A DNA stretch of 64,000 nt from Streptomyces finlayi (GTDB lineage: Bacteria > Actinomycetota > Actinomycetes > Streptomycetales > Streptomycetaceae), in the NCBI RefSeq assembly GCF_014216315.1, contig NZ_CP045702.1, positions 3,224,001 through 3,288,000 of the forward strand, written 5' to 3'. The position numbers and the translations under genes are program-made. Each line of letters begins with the position of its first letter. The first letter of the stretch is position 1. The notes beneath the pieces were generated by a model. That model searched no databases, was not told where the DNA came from, and saw only the letters and a program-made list of their open reading frames with translations. Below, in pieces: positions 15,948 through 22,390 of the stretch.

Positions 15948-16747
15948 CAGCGGTCCCCCCGCGCCGGACGACCCGGGCCCGCCGGACCCGCGAAGGCCTG
16001 CGCGATGTCCAGCCACTGGTCGGCGTCCGCCCCCACGGCGCGGACGGCGAGGTCGTCGCGGTGCGCGCGCTGGGTGACGAGGAGACAGAAGTCGTACAGC
16101 GGCCCGGTGACCCGCTGCGGGGCGCTCTCGGGCCCGTACGCGATCACTTCGCCTCCGGGCGCCGTGAGTTCCACACGGAACTCCTCCTCGGGCGGCTTCG
16201 TCCCGCGTACGTAGTAGGCGTAGTCACGGGCCCGTACGCCGATCCGCGCCACATGCCGCAGCCGTCCGGTCGGTGTCCTGGTGGCCCCGAGCGCGTCCGC
16301 GACGTCCTGGCCGTGCGCCCAGGTCTCCATGAGCCGGGCGCTCGCCATGGAGGCCACCCCCATCGGCGGCCCGTACCAGGGGAACCTGCTCCCGGGGGCC
16401 GCCGCCCGCAACGCCTCCTGGAGCCGTCCCCGCCCGTCGCGCCACCGCGCGAGCAGCGCTCCGGGCTCCAGCGTGCCCACCAGCTCCTCGGCGGCCCGGT
16501 CGACGAAGGAGCCGGGGTCGGCCATCGCCGTCGCGACCTCGTCCGCGAAGGCCTCCGCGTCGGTGACGGAGAGCAGCGCGACCTCGTCGGTCCAGGCGAG
16601 GTGCGCGATCTGATGAGCAACGGTCCACCGCTCGGCAGGCGTGGGCCGGACCCACTCCTCGCTGCTCGACACCGCGACCAGCGCGTCGAGTTCCTCACTC
16701 TCCTCGCGCAGGTCGTCGAGCACGGAAACGGCTGCGGCATCGGACAC
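15947..16747 (-). CDS. TIGR03084-family protein (DinB/mycothiol isomerase-like fold)
   Basis: 266-aa protein, first gene of the acyl-CoA operon. N-terminal four-helix maleylpyruvate-isomerase/DinB-like metal-binding pattern: ERWTVAHQIAHLAWTDEVA (His near 45-49) and LMETWAHGQDVADALG (His near 146). C-terminal domain as in TIGR03084. Function unknown; co-occurrence with acyl-CoA carboxylase genes points to the same pathway. GTG 16747 has GGGAG about 8 bases upstream. Transcription likely controlled by the inverted repeat about 60 bp upstream. Confidence 0.85.
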   Translation of the reverse strand: MSDAAAVSVLDDLREESEELDALVAVSSSEEWVRPTPAERWTVAHQIAHLAWTDEVALLSVTDAEAFADEVATAMADPGSFVDRAAEELVGTLEPGALLARWRDGRGRLQEALRAAAPGSRFPWYGPPMGVASMASARLMETWAHGQDVADALGATRTPTGRLRHVARIGVRARDYAYYVRGTKPPEEEFRVELTAPGGEVIAYGPESAPQRVTGPLYDFCLLVTQRAHRDDLAVRAVGADADQWLDIAQAFAGPAGPGRPARGDR

Positions 16748-16802
16748 GGTGCACTCCCTCGGGGCGTGGCGGTGTGCCGAGGAGCATGGCAGCGCCCCGA
16801 TA

Positions 16803-16827
16803 AACAAGCAAGCGTGCTTGCATTGTT
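16803..16827. promoter_or_regulatory. TetR-type operator upstream of the acyl-CoA operon
   Basis: GCAAGC-GT-GCTTGC (16808-16821) is an inverted repeat with 6-bp arms, extended by AACAA on the left and TTGTT on the right. It lies in the divergent gap between the TIGR03084 gene and the NUDIX gene, AT-rich for this genome. Best candidate binding site for the TetR protein encoded at the far end of the operon (inference). Confidence 0.65.
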
Positions 16828-16877
16828 TTTGCCCGTACTTCGCCCACGGGGCACGCCCGGTGCGGAACAATCCCGGG

Positions 16878-17588
16878 ATGACAGACCAACAGCAGACACT
16901 GGACGTGCTCTTCGACGGCGACAGGCTGGTCCTCGAGGAACACCGGGACGGGACGGGCCCCTTCTACCGGTTCCCCCGTACGGGAGCCACGCACTCCCCG
17001 GCGTCACGCACCGCCTTCACCTGGGCCGACGCCCTGCACGCCCGCATCCATCCGATCGGTACGGCGGAGCAGGTGCTGCGCGCCTGGTCCAGAGGCCGGC
17101 CGCCCCGGGGCACGGCACCCCATCACGACCCGACGACCGTCCCGCCCCGGCGGGTCAGGGCGGGCTGCGTCGTCATCCGGGACGACCACATGCTGCTGAT
17201 CCGGTACGAGACCGGAGGCACACATTTCGAGATCCCGGGCGGCGGGGTCGAGGAGGGCGAGACCGTCGAGGCGGCGGCGGTGCGCGAACTGATGGAGGAG
17301 ACCGCCCTGCACGGCACACCGGTACGCGAAGTGGCCCGGACCTGGCGGGAGCGCGGCCTGGGCCACTACTTCCTGATGGCCGCCGAAGGCGAGGTCGGCC
17401 CCGCCGAGACCCTGGACAACCACGGCGGCCACCCCGAGTGGGTCCCCGTGAAGGACCTCCCCAGAACCCCGCTGTGGCCCCGCCGGCTCTCCTGGCGGAT
17501 CACCCACTGGCACAACGAGGGCTGGCCCGCCCATCCGGCTGAACTGGCCGACTCGATCCACGAGCTGGACCGCCCGTGCCGGTGGTGA
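16878..17588 (+). CDS. NUDIX hydrolase
   Basis: 236-aa protein with an N-terminal extension of about 90 residues and a Nudix domain from about 95. The Nudix box GGGVEEGETVEAAAVREL then MEETAL fits Gx5Ex7REUxEExGU, with the acidic metal ligands in place. Substrate is unknown (nucleoside diphosphate derivative). ATG 16878, GGG upstream. Divergent from the acyl-CoA operon and sharing its control region. Confidence 0.85.
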   Translation: MTDQQQTLDVLFDGDRLVLEEHRDGTGPFYRFPRTGATHSPASRTAFTWADALHARIHPIGTAEQVLRAWSRGRPPRGTAPHHDPTTVPPRRVRAGCVVIRDDHMLLIRYETGGTHFEIPGGGVEEGETVEAAAVRELMEETALHGTPVREVARTWRERGLGHYFLMAAEGEVGPAETLDNHGGHPEWVPVKDLPRTPLWPRRLSWRITHWHNEGWPAHPAELADSIHELDRPCRW

Positions 17589-17663
17589 CGGGCGGTCCGT
17601 CGGCTTCGAGCGCCTCAGGACTCGATGATGCCGTTGAGGAACATGGCGGTTCCGACGAAGGAG

Positions 17664-17680
17664 GCCCCTGCGGAAGGGGC
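17664..17680. terminator. hairpin after the NUDIX gene
   Basis: GCCCCT-GCGGA-AGGGGC forms a 6-bp GC stem (17664-17680) between the NUDIX stop and the toxin-antitoxin operator. No U-run. Confidence 0.4.
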
Positions 17681-17692
17681 AGCATCGCCGAT

Positions 17693-17706
17693 GCCCTACG
17701 TAGGGC
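17693..17706. promoter_or_regulatory. palindromic operator of the vapBC-like pair
   Basis: GCCCTACGTAGGGC is a perfect 14-bp palindrome 19 bases upstream of the antitoxin start, next to a TATTTT -10-like hexamer (17713-17718). Position and symmetry fit autoregulation by a ribbon-helix-helix antitoxin/toxin complex. Confidence 0.65.
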
Positions 17707-17724
17707 AGGTGGTATTTTGGAGGG

Positions 17725-17967
17725 GTGATAAAGACGACGGTGTACCTCCCGGAAGACCTGGAAGTACGACTCGACGCCCAGTCGTCGGCCACCGGGATAA
17801 GCAAGGCGGAGCTCATCAGGCGGGGCATCGCGCTGCTGCTCGATGACGCGGAGCGGCCCAAGCGGAGCCGGAAGCTTCCGGCCTTCGACAGCGGGCGCCC
17901 GCTGAGCCCCGAGGCCATGGACGACGCGTTCTACGAACACATCAAGGACCGAGCCGCACGCCGTTGA
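17725..17967 (+). CDS. ribbon-helix-helix (CopG-type) antitoxin, VapB-like
   Basis: 80-aa protein. KTTVYLPEDLEVRLDAQSSATGISKAELIRRGIALLL (about 3-39) is a CopG/RHH DNA-binding fold; the C-terminal part, rich in charged residues, would wrap the toxin. Start is GTG 17725 just after GGAGGG. The stop overlaps the TTG start of the PIN toxin (TTGA). Likely represses its own promoter through the palindrome 17693-17706. Confidence 0.85.
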   Translation: MIKTTVYLPEDLEVRLDAQSSATGISKAELIRRGIALLLDDAERPKRSRKLPAFDSGRPLSPEAMDDAFYEHIKDRAARR

Positions 17968-18398
17968 TCATCGTCGCTGACACCTCCGCGCTCTACGCCG
18001 CCTTCGACGCGGCACAGCAGGAGCACTCCGAGGCCGCCGAGATCATGGAGAACGAGACTCTCGCGCTCTCGCCCCTGGTCATCACCGAGCTCGACCACCT
18101 GGTGCACCGAAATCTCGGCTTCCCCGCGGCCATGCAGGTCATGGAGGCGCTGAACTCCCGCATGACGGACGGCCAGTACCGGCTCGCCGAGCTGCGACCC
18201 GCCGATCTCGGCGCGGCTCACGACGTGCGCCGGAAGTATGAGGGGCTGCGGCTGGATCTCGCGGACGCGGTGGGTGTGGTGCTCGCGGACCGGTACAGGA
18301 CCGACCGCATCTTCACGCTCGACCAGCGGGACTTCCGCGCGATCACCCCCCTGACACCGGGCCTCACCGCGTTCCGCATCCTGCCCGTCGACGCCTGA
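17964..18398 (+). CDS. PIN-domain ribonuclease toxin, VapC-like
   Basis: 144-aa PIN domain. Acidic active-site residues: Asp6 in VADTSALYA, Glu about 40 in ITELDHL, Asp about 98 in LDLADAVGVVLAD, and Asp in IFTLDQRDF near 121. Should cleave RNA (often initiator tRNA or rRNA in characterised VapCs; target here unknown). TTG start overlaps the antitoxin stop. The last 21 bases including the stop are duplicated immediately downstream. Confidence 0.88.
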   Translation: MIIVADTSALYAAFDAAQQEHSEAAEIMENETLALSPLVITELDHLVHRNLGFPAAMQVMEALNSRMTDGQYRLAELRPADLGAAHDVRRKYEGLRLDLADAVGVVLADRYRTDRIFTLDQRDFRAITPLTPGLTAFRILPVDA

Positions 18399-18419
18399 AT
18401 CCTGCCCGTCGACGCCTGA
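18378..18419 (+). repeat. 21-bp tandem duplication of the vapC 3' end
   Basis: The 21 bases 18378-18398 (start ATCCTGCCC, end GCCTGA) are repeated exactly at 18399-18419, duplicating the last six codons and the TGA. The toxin reading frame is unaffected because the first stop is kept. Confidence 0.9.
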
Positions 18420-18432
18420 ACCGGGGCTGCGG

Positions 18433-18598
18433 CTAGGTCCTGTCTGGAGTTCCAGCGCGGGAGAAGGAGCGGCGTCCGGTGCCGTCGAATCCAAGGCGGA
18501 GGAGGGAGCGATGGCGGAGCCCTCGCGACTGACGACAACGCCGGAGGCGGCGGTGCCGGACGCCGCGACGCCGCGGGGGAACTCCAGACAGGACCTAG
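18433..18598. mobile_element. MITE-like element, 166 bp, CTAG-flanked
   Basis: CTAGGTCCTGTCTGGAGTTCC-type terminal repeats: 18433-18453 is the exact reverse complement of 18578-18598 (21 bp). CTAG at both ends is probably the target duplication. The interior (about 124 bp) carries no transposase; it contains an ATG frame that looks like a fragment of a transposase 5' region or leader. Size, perfect ends and lack of coding capacity fit a miniature inverted-repeat element mobilised in trans. Confidence 0.8.
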
Positions 18599-18601
18599 TC
18601 C

Positions 18602-20143
18602 CAATGCCGTTCGGTTAGGTGTTCGGTCAGCGGTGCAAACTCTCGGCGTTTCGGCTGGTGATACGGGTGCAGCCCCTGTAGTGGTTCTCGGGTCCGCCAA
18701 GACTCGTGTTCCTCCACAAGGGCTGCAGTGTCTGATTCTGTCATTACGCATGCCCCCGGTGTCTTTGCCGTGGGGCACTTGGGCGAGTTGACCCAGGTTG
18801 TCCCGTTCGATCTCGTCGACGAGGCACTCGCATCCGCAGGTGGTCTGCAGCAGCGGGTTCGACGGCTGCCGTCGCGGGTGGTGGTCTACCTCCTGCTCGC
18901 AGGCGCACTGTTCACCGGGCTCGGCTGGACCGGGATCTGGTCCCGGCTGACCGCCTCACTGCCCGCGCCGCTGCCCGTGCCAGCGGGTTCATCGATCACG
19001 GCCGCGATGCGACGGGTCGGCCCCAAACCATTGAAAGCACTGTTCGACCTGGTCAAAGGCCCCGCAGCGGTGACCGCGACACAGACGACACGGTTCGCGG
19101 GCAGGCTGGTCGTCGCGATCGACGGAACCCAGCTCGCCCTGCCGGACACACCCGCGAACCTCGCGGTGTTCCCCAAGGCGAAGGCAGGACAGAACGGGCC
19201 GGCCGGATACCCGATGCTGCGCCTGGTCACGCTGGTGGCCTGCGGGACCCGAACCCTCATGGACGCCGTCTTCGGCACCGACGCGACCGGCGAGCTGACC
19301 TACGCCCGAGACCTGATCACCACCGCGGGCACGACCGGAGCACTACGGCCCGGGACGCTGCTTCTGGGTGACCGGAACTTCTCAGCCACCGCCTTCGTGC
19401 GCACGGTCGCGTCCACGGGCGCGGACTTCCTCATCCGCGCCAAGACCCACAGCACCGCGCTCAAGCTGCCGATCCTGCGTCGTCTGCCCGACGGAACGTT
19501 CCTGTCCCGCATAGGCGAAGTCACCGTCCGCGTCATCGACGCCACCATCACCCTCGCCCCCACCGACGGCGCCGACAAGCGTCCCGCCACCCACAGCACC
19601 TACCGGCTCGTCACCAGTCTGCTCGACCCCGACGAGGCACCCGCCACCGCTCTGGTCAGGCTCTACCGCGAACGCTGGGAGATCGAGACCAGCTACTGCG
19701 AGCTGAAATCGACCATCCTCGGCGGCAGAGTCCTGCGCGGCCGCTACCCGGCAGCCGTCACCCAGGAAACCTGGGCGCTTCTGGTCGCCTACCAGGCACT
19801 ACGCACCGCGATGAGCGACGCCGTCCTGCACCGGCCCAACATCGACCCCGACCGCACCGCATTCACCATCGCGCTGAACACGGCACGTGACCAGATCATC
19901 CGTGCCGCCGGCATCATCCCCCACACCAGGATCGACCTCGTCGGCCGGATCGGCACCGCCATACTCAACGGCCTCCTACCCGCCCGCCGAGACCGGTCCC
20001 GGCCCCGCGTGAAGAAACGAGCGATCAGCTCCAAGTACCGCGCCGTCGGCCGCAACATCGACCACCGCACCCACAGGACCACCGTCCACATCGAGATCAA
20101 CGCATTGCCAAGCCCACCGGACGGCTAACCGAACGGCATTGCC
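18602..20143 (+). mobile_element. IS4-family insertion sequence
   Basis: About 1.54 kb with terminal inverted repeats CAATGCCGTTCGGTTAG (18602-18618) and CTAACCGAACGGCATTG (20125-20141), perfect over 17 bp. One intact transposase gene fills it. Ends may extend one or two bases further on the right. Probably recently active: intact ends, intact transposase and an undamaged direct repeat. Confidence 0.88.
18728..20128 (+). CDS. IS4-family transposase
   Basis: 466-aa DDE transposase. N-terminal IS4 domain, then the catalytic core: first Asp in VVAIDGTQLALP (near 132), second Asp in LLLGDRNFSA (near 219), and the Y-x2-R-x3-E-x6-K signature in YRERWEIETSYCELK, giving the catalytic Glu near 324. 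Basic C-terminus RSRPRVKKRAISSKYR. Full length, no frameshift. GTG 18728 start; the stop codon lies inside the right inverted repeat. Confidence 0.9.
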   Translation: MSDSVITHAPGVFAVGHLGELTQVVPFDLVDEALASAGGLQQRVRRLPSRVVVYLLLAGALFTGLGWTGIWSRLTASLPAPLPVPAGSSITAAMRRVGPKPLKALFDLVKGPAAVTATQTTRFAGRLVVAIDGTQLALPDTPANLAVFPKAKAGQNGPAGYPMLRLVTLVACGTRTLMDAVFGTDATGELTYARDLITTAGTTGALRPGTLLLGDRNFSATAFVRTVASTGADFLIRAKTHSTALKLPILRRLPDGTFLSRIGEVTVRVIDATITLAPTDGADKRPATHSTYRLVTSLLDPDEAPATALVRLYRERWEIETSYCELKSTILGGRVLRGRYPAAVTQETWALLVAYQALRTAMSDAVLHRPNIDPDRTAFTIALNTARDQIIRAAGIIPHTRIDLVGRIGTAILNGLLPARRDRSRPRVKKRAISSKYRAVGRNIDHRTHRTTVHIEINALPSPPDG

Positions 20144-20144
20144 C

Positions 20145-20300
20145 CTAGTCCGCCTCGCGTTCACCCTCCGCCTGAGAGGGTTCCGTCCGTGGAACGTCCT
20201 TGTGCGTCTCGGGGCGGTTGCGTTCGGTGGGGTCGTCGCGTTCGCCCTCGGCCTGCGACGGGGTGTGGGCATAAGGCCCGTCGGGGTCGGTTGATCCCAT
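20145..20300 (-). CDS. small hydrophilic protein (51 aa), conserved-looking, unknown function
   Basis: ATG 20300, with GGAGG 7 bases upstream, to TAG 20145. Very polar, with the phrase SQAEGER repeated near residues 15 and 43. Similar small acidic proteins occur in streptomycetes, but I know no function. Its stop codon TAG is part of the CTAG used by the MITE and of the CCTAGTCC direct repeat, so both insertions occurred exactly at its 3' end without changing the protein. Confidence 0.6.
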   Translation of the reverse strand: MGSTDPDGPYAHTPSQAEGERDDPTERNRPETHKDVPRTEPSQAEGEREAD

Positions 20301-20374
20301 AGCCGGCCTCCTTCGTCTCCTCCCCATCGTGCCTCCCGCAGGCCGTCACGTCGCGGCGACGGCGCGAGGACCGC

Positions 20375-21334
20375 TCAGCCGTCCGCCTTGCCGCGCCCGG
20401 TGCCCACCTGGCTGCGTATCGCGCCCATGCTCGCGCCGATGACCAGGGCGATGGCCAGGGCGTCCGTGGTCGACAGGGCCTGGTCGAGGATGAGGAAGCC
20501 GGCGGCGGCCGCGATGGCCGGTTCCAGGCTCATCAGGACCGCGAAGGTGGAGGCGGGGAGGCGGCGCAGGGCGATGAGTTCGAGGGTGTACGGCAGGACC
20601 GAGCTGAGCAGGGCCACCGCGACGCCCATCGCGATCGTGGACGGGACGAGGAGTGCGGAGCCGGCGTCCACGATGCCCAGGGGCAGGGAGAGGAGCGCGG
20701 CCACGGCCATCGCCAGGGCCAGGCCGTCGGCCTGCGGGAAACGGCGTCCGGTGCGGGCACTGAAGACGATGTAGAGCGCCCACAGGGCGCCCGCCCCGAG
20801 GGCGTACGCCGCTCCGGCCGGGTCCAGGCCGCCGAAGCCCCCGCCGCCGAGCAGGAAGACACCGGCGACCGCGAGGGCCGCCCAGACGAGGTTGACCAGG
20901 CGGCGCGAGACGATCACCGAGAGGGCGAGCGGGCCCAGGACCTCCAGGGTGACCGCGACGCCCAGCGGAATCCGTTCGATCGACTGGTAGAAGAGGATGT
21001 TCATGCCGCCCATGGCGCTACCGAACGCGAGGACCGTGCCCCAGTCGGCCCGCGAGTGGCCGCGCAGCTTGGGGCGGCACACGAGCAGCAGGACGACCGC
21101 CGCGGCGACGAGCCGGAGGGTGACGACGCCCAGGGCGCCCGCCCTCGGCATCAGCAGGGCCGCGACCGCCGCGCCGAACTGGACCGAGAGGCCGCCGGCG
21201 ACCACCAGTGCGACCGGGCCGAGCGCCAGGCCCCGGCCGCCGGAGCCGCGCTCCCCGGGCCCGGGGAGCGCGGACACCGCCTCGGGCACGGCGACTGCTG
21301 CGGCCGGTTCTGCGGCACTGCGCGGGACGTCCAC
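20375..21334 (-). CDS. EamA/DMT-family transporter
   Basis: 319-aa inner-membrane exporter of the drug/metabolite transporter superfamily with ten predicted TM helices in two EamA halves (first about 50-180, second about 190-310); LSVQFGAAVAALLM and LSSVLPYTLELIALRRLPASTFAVLMSLEPAIAA are typical of RhtA/threonine-homoserine-type exporters. I take GTG 21334 as start because the longer frame to GTG 21400 would run through the palindromic operator. The divergent LysR gene is a remnant, so regulation may be lost. Confidence 0.82.
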   Translation of the reverse strand: MDVPRSAAEPAAAVAVPEAVSALPGPGERGSGGRGLALGPVALVVAGGLSVQFGAAVAALLMPRAGALGVVTLRLVAAAVVLLLVCRPKLRGHSRADWGTVLAFGSAMGGMNILFYQSIERIPLGVAVTLEVLGPLALSVIVSRRLVNLVWAALAVAGVFLLGGGGFGGLDPAGAAYALGAGALWALYIVFSARTGRRFPQADGLALAMAVAALLSLPLGIVDAGSALLVPSTIAMGVAVALLSSVLPYTLELIALRRLPASTFAVLMSLEPAIAAAAGFLILDQALSTTDALAIALVIGASMGAIRSQVGTGRGKADG

Positions 21335-21361
21335 GGGGGTCCGGCCTTCCGGGAGAGGGGC

Positions 21362-21379
21362 AGTGCATTTCAATGCACT
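21362..21379. promoter_or_regulatory. palindromic operator of the EamA gene
   Basis: AGTGCATTTCAATGCACT has perfect 8-bp arms around TC. A further half-site TGCACT-like copy (AGTGCA on the minus strand) lies near 21395-21400. Such a site between an EamA gene and a divergent LysR gene is the usual arrangement for LysR control. Confidence 0.6.
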
Positions 21380-21486
21380 GATCGATACAAGATACTGCAC
21401 TTATCGCATACGGCTCATCCCTTTACCGTAGAGATGCGGGCGGTTCGCGTGAAATGCCGCCTGCGCTCCGGTTGCGCTCCGCACGC

Positions 21487-21627
21487 ATGAACCCGGGACC
21501 CACCGTCGGCCGCACGATCGAACTCCGGCACCTGCGCGCCTTCCTCGCCGTCGCCGACGAGAGCAACGTCACCCCACCCGCGCCGCCGCCCGCCTCCACC
21601 TCACCCAGCCCGCCGTCTCCGCCGTAG
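21487..21627 (+). pseudogene. LysR-family regulator, frameshifted and truncated remnant
   Basis: ATG 21487 opens ...TIELRHLRAFLAVADESNVT, the start of a LysR HTH, then the frame is lost: the expected RAAARLHLTQPAVSA is still readable in another frame from about 21574 to 21623. A net 5-base insertion (ACCCC-like) explains the shift. Homology stops at about 21625, where a minus-strand oxidase remnant begins. Only about 45 of 300 residues remain. Confidence 0.8.
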
Positions 21628-22060
21628 CGGATGACGGACAGGTCGTGCACGTTGTCGGCGGTGGTGCCCCAGGCGACGGAGTGCGCGCCCGGACGACGGC
21701 GGTGCGGGCGTGGGGGTCCAGGTCCAGGACCTCCCGCAGGTGGCGGGTGAAATCGAGCACGACGCCGGTGCCGGTGGCCTGGCCCGCGATGGAGGTCCCG
21801 CCACCGCGCGGCACGACCGGGACGCCGTGTTCACGGCAGACGGCGAGTGCGGCGGCGACGTCGTCGGCGTCCCGTGGGGCGACGGTGCCGAGGGGGACGC
21901 GGCGGTAGTCGGAGGCGTCCATGGTGGTGAGCGCGCGGGCGGACGCGCCGAAGTCCACCTCTCCTCGGAGGGCGGCGCGCCGGACGGGCTGTGTCGGGGT
22001 GCGGCGGACTTGTGGTTGCCCCGTTGGGGTGGCCCAGCCGGTGGGCCCGCGGGCGGCCGT
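21625..22060 (-). pseudogene. FAD-binding (FAD_binding_4) oxidase N-terminal remnant
   Basis: On the minus strand ALRGEVDFGASARALTTMDASDYRRVPLG and PRGGGTSIAGQATGTGVVLDF are the start of a glycolate-oxidase/D-lactate-dehydrogenase-type FAD enzyme. After ...DPHARTAVVR the frame jumps: AHSVAWGTTADNVHDLSVIRYGG is present only in another frame (about 21675 to 21625), meaning roughly 50 residues are deleted out of phase. The rest of the gene is missing. The upstream end is uncertain because recognisable homology fades near 22000. Confidence 0.75.
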
Positions 22061-22390
22061 GCCACCGGGGGTGGCCAATCGGCCCCGGGGACCTGTTGGT
22101 GCCCGCGCCACCGGCGTGCAGCTGACCGCGCCACGTGGGTGGGGCCGTGCAGGAGGGTCCCCGCAGGGGCGGGCGTAGGAGCCCGGTTCGCAAGCGGACC
22201 CGGGTGCCGCGCCCGCCCCGAGGTGACACTCCGGAGGGGCCCCACCCGGCCACCCACGGGTTCAGCCGGAGGCCCCGGATGCGCACTCCCGGCCCCGGAC
22301 CGGCCGGTGGGTGCCTGCGGGCCGCGACCCGGGTCCGTCAGCCGGGTCCGTCAGCCGGGTCCGTCAGCCGGGCCGGGCCGCCCGGCAGGG
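22061..22390. other. 330-bp GC-rich stretch without a gene
   Basis: Between the FAD-oxidase remnant and the LCP gene stop. No recognisable coding homology on either strand. The right end holds three 13-bp tandem repeats (22331-22369). Confidence 0.4.
22331..22369. repeat. three 13-bp tandem repeats (GGGTCCGTCAGCC)
   Basis: Exact copies at 22331-22343, 22344-22356 and 22357-22369, followed by GGGCCGGGCC. They lie 22 bp beyond the LCP gene stop. Confidence 0.9.

Larger units (their letters stand above)
18594..20151 (+). repeat. 8-bp direct repeats (CCTAGTCC) flanking the IS4-family element
   Basis: CCTAGTCC at 18594-18601 and again at 20144-20151 bracket the element and are the likely target-site duplication. 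The left copy lies on the right end of the MITE, so the IS inserted after the MITE. Confidence 0.65.

Noticed and set aside
20145..20327. Longer start for the small gene near the IS (MGRRRRRPAMG)
   Set aside because: ATG 20300 has a clear GGAGG; the upstream extension has no ribosome binding site.
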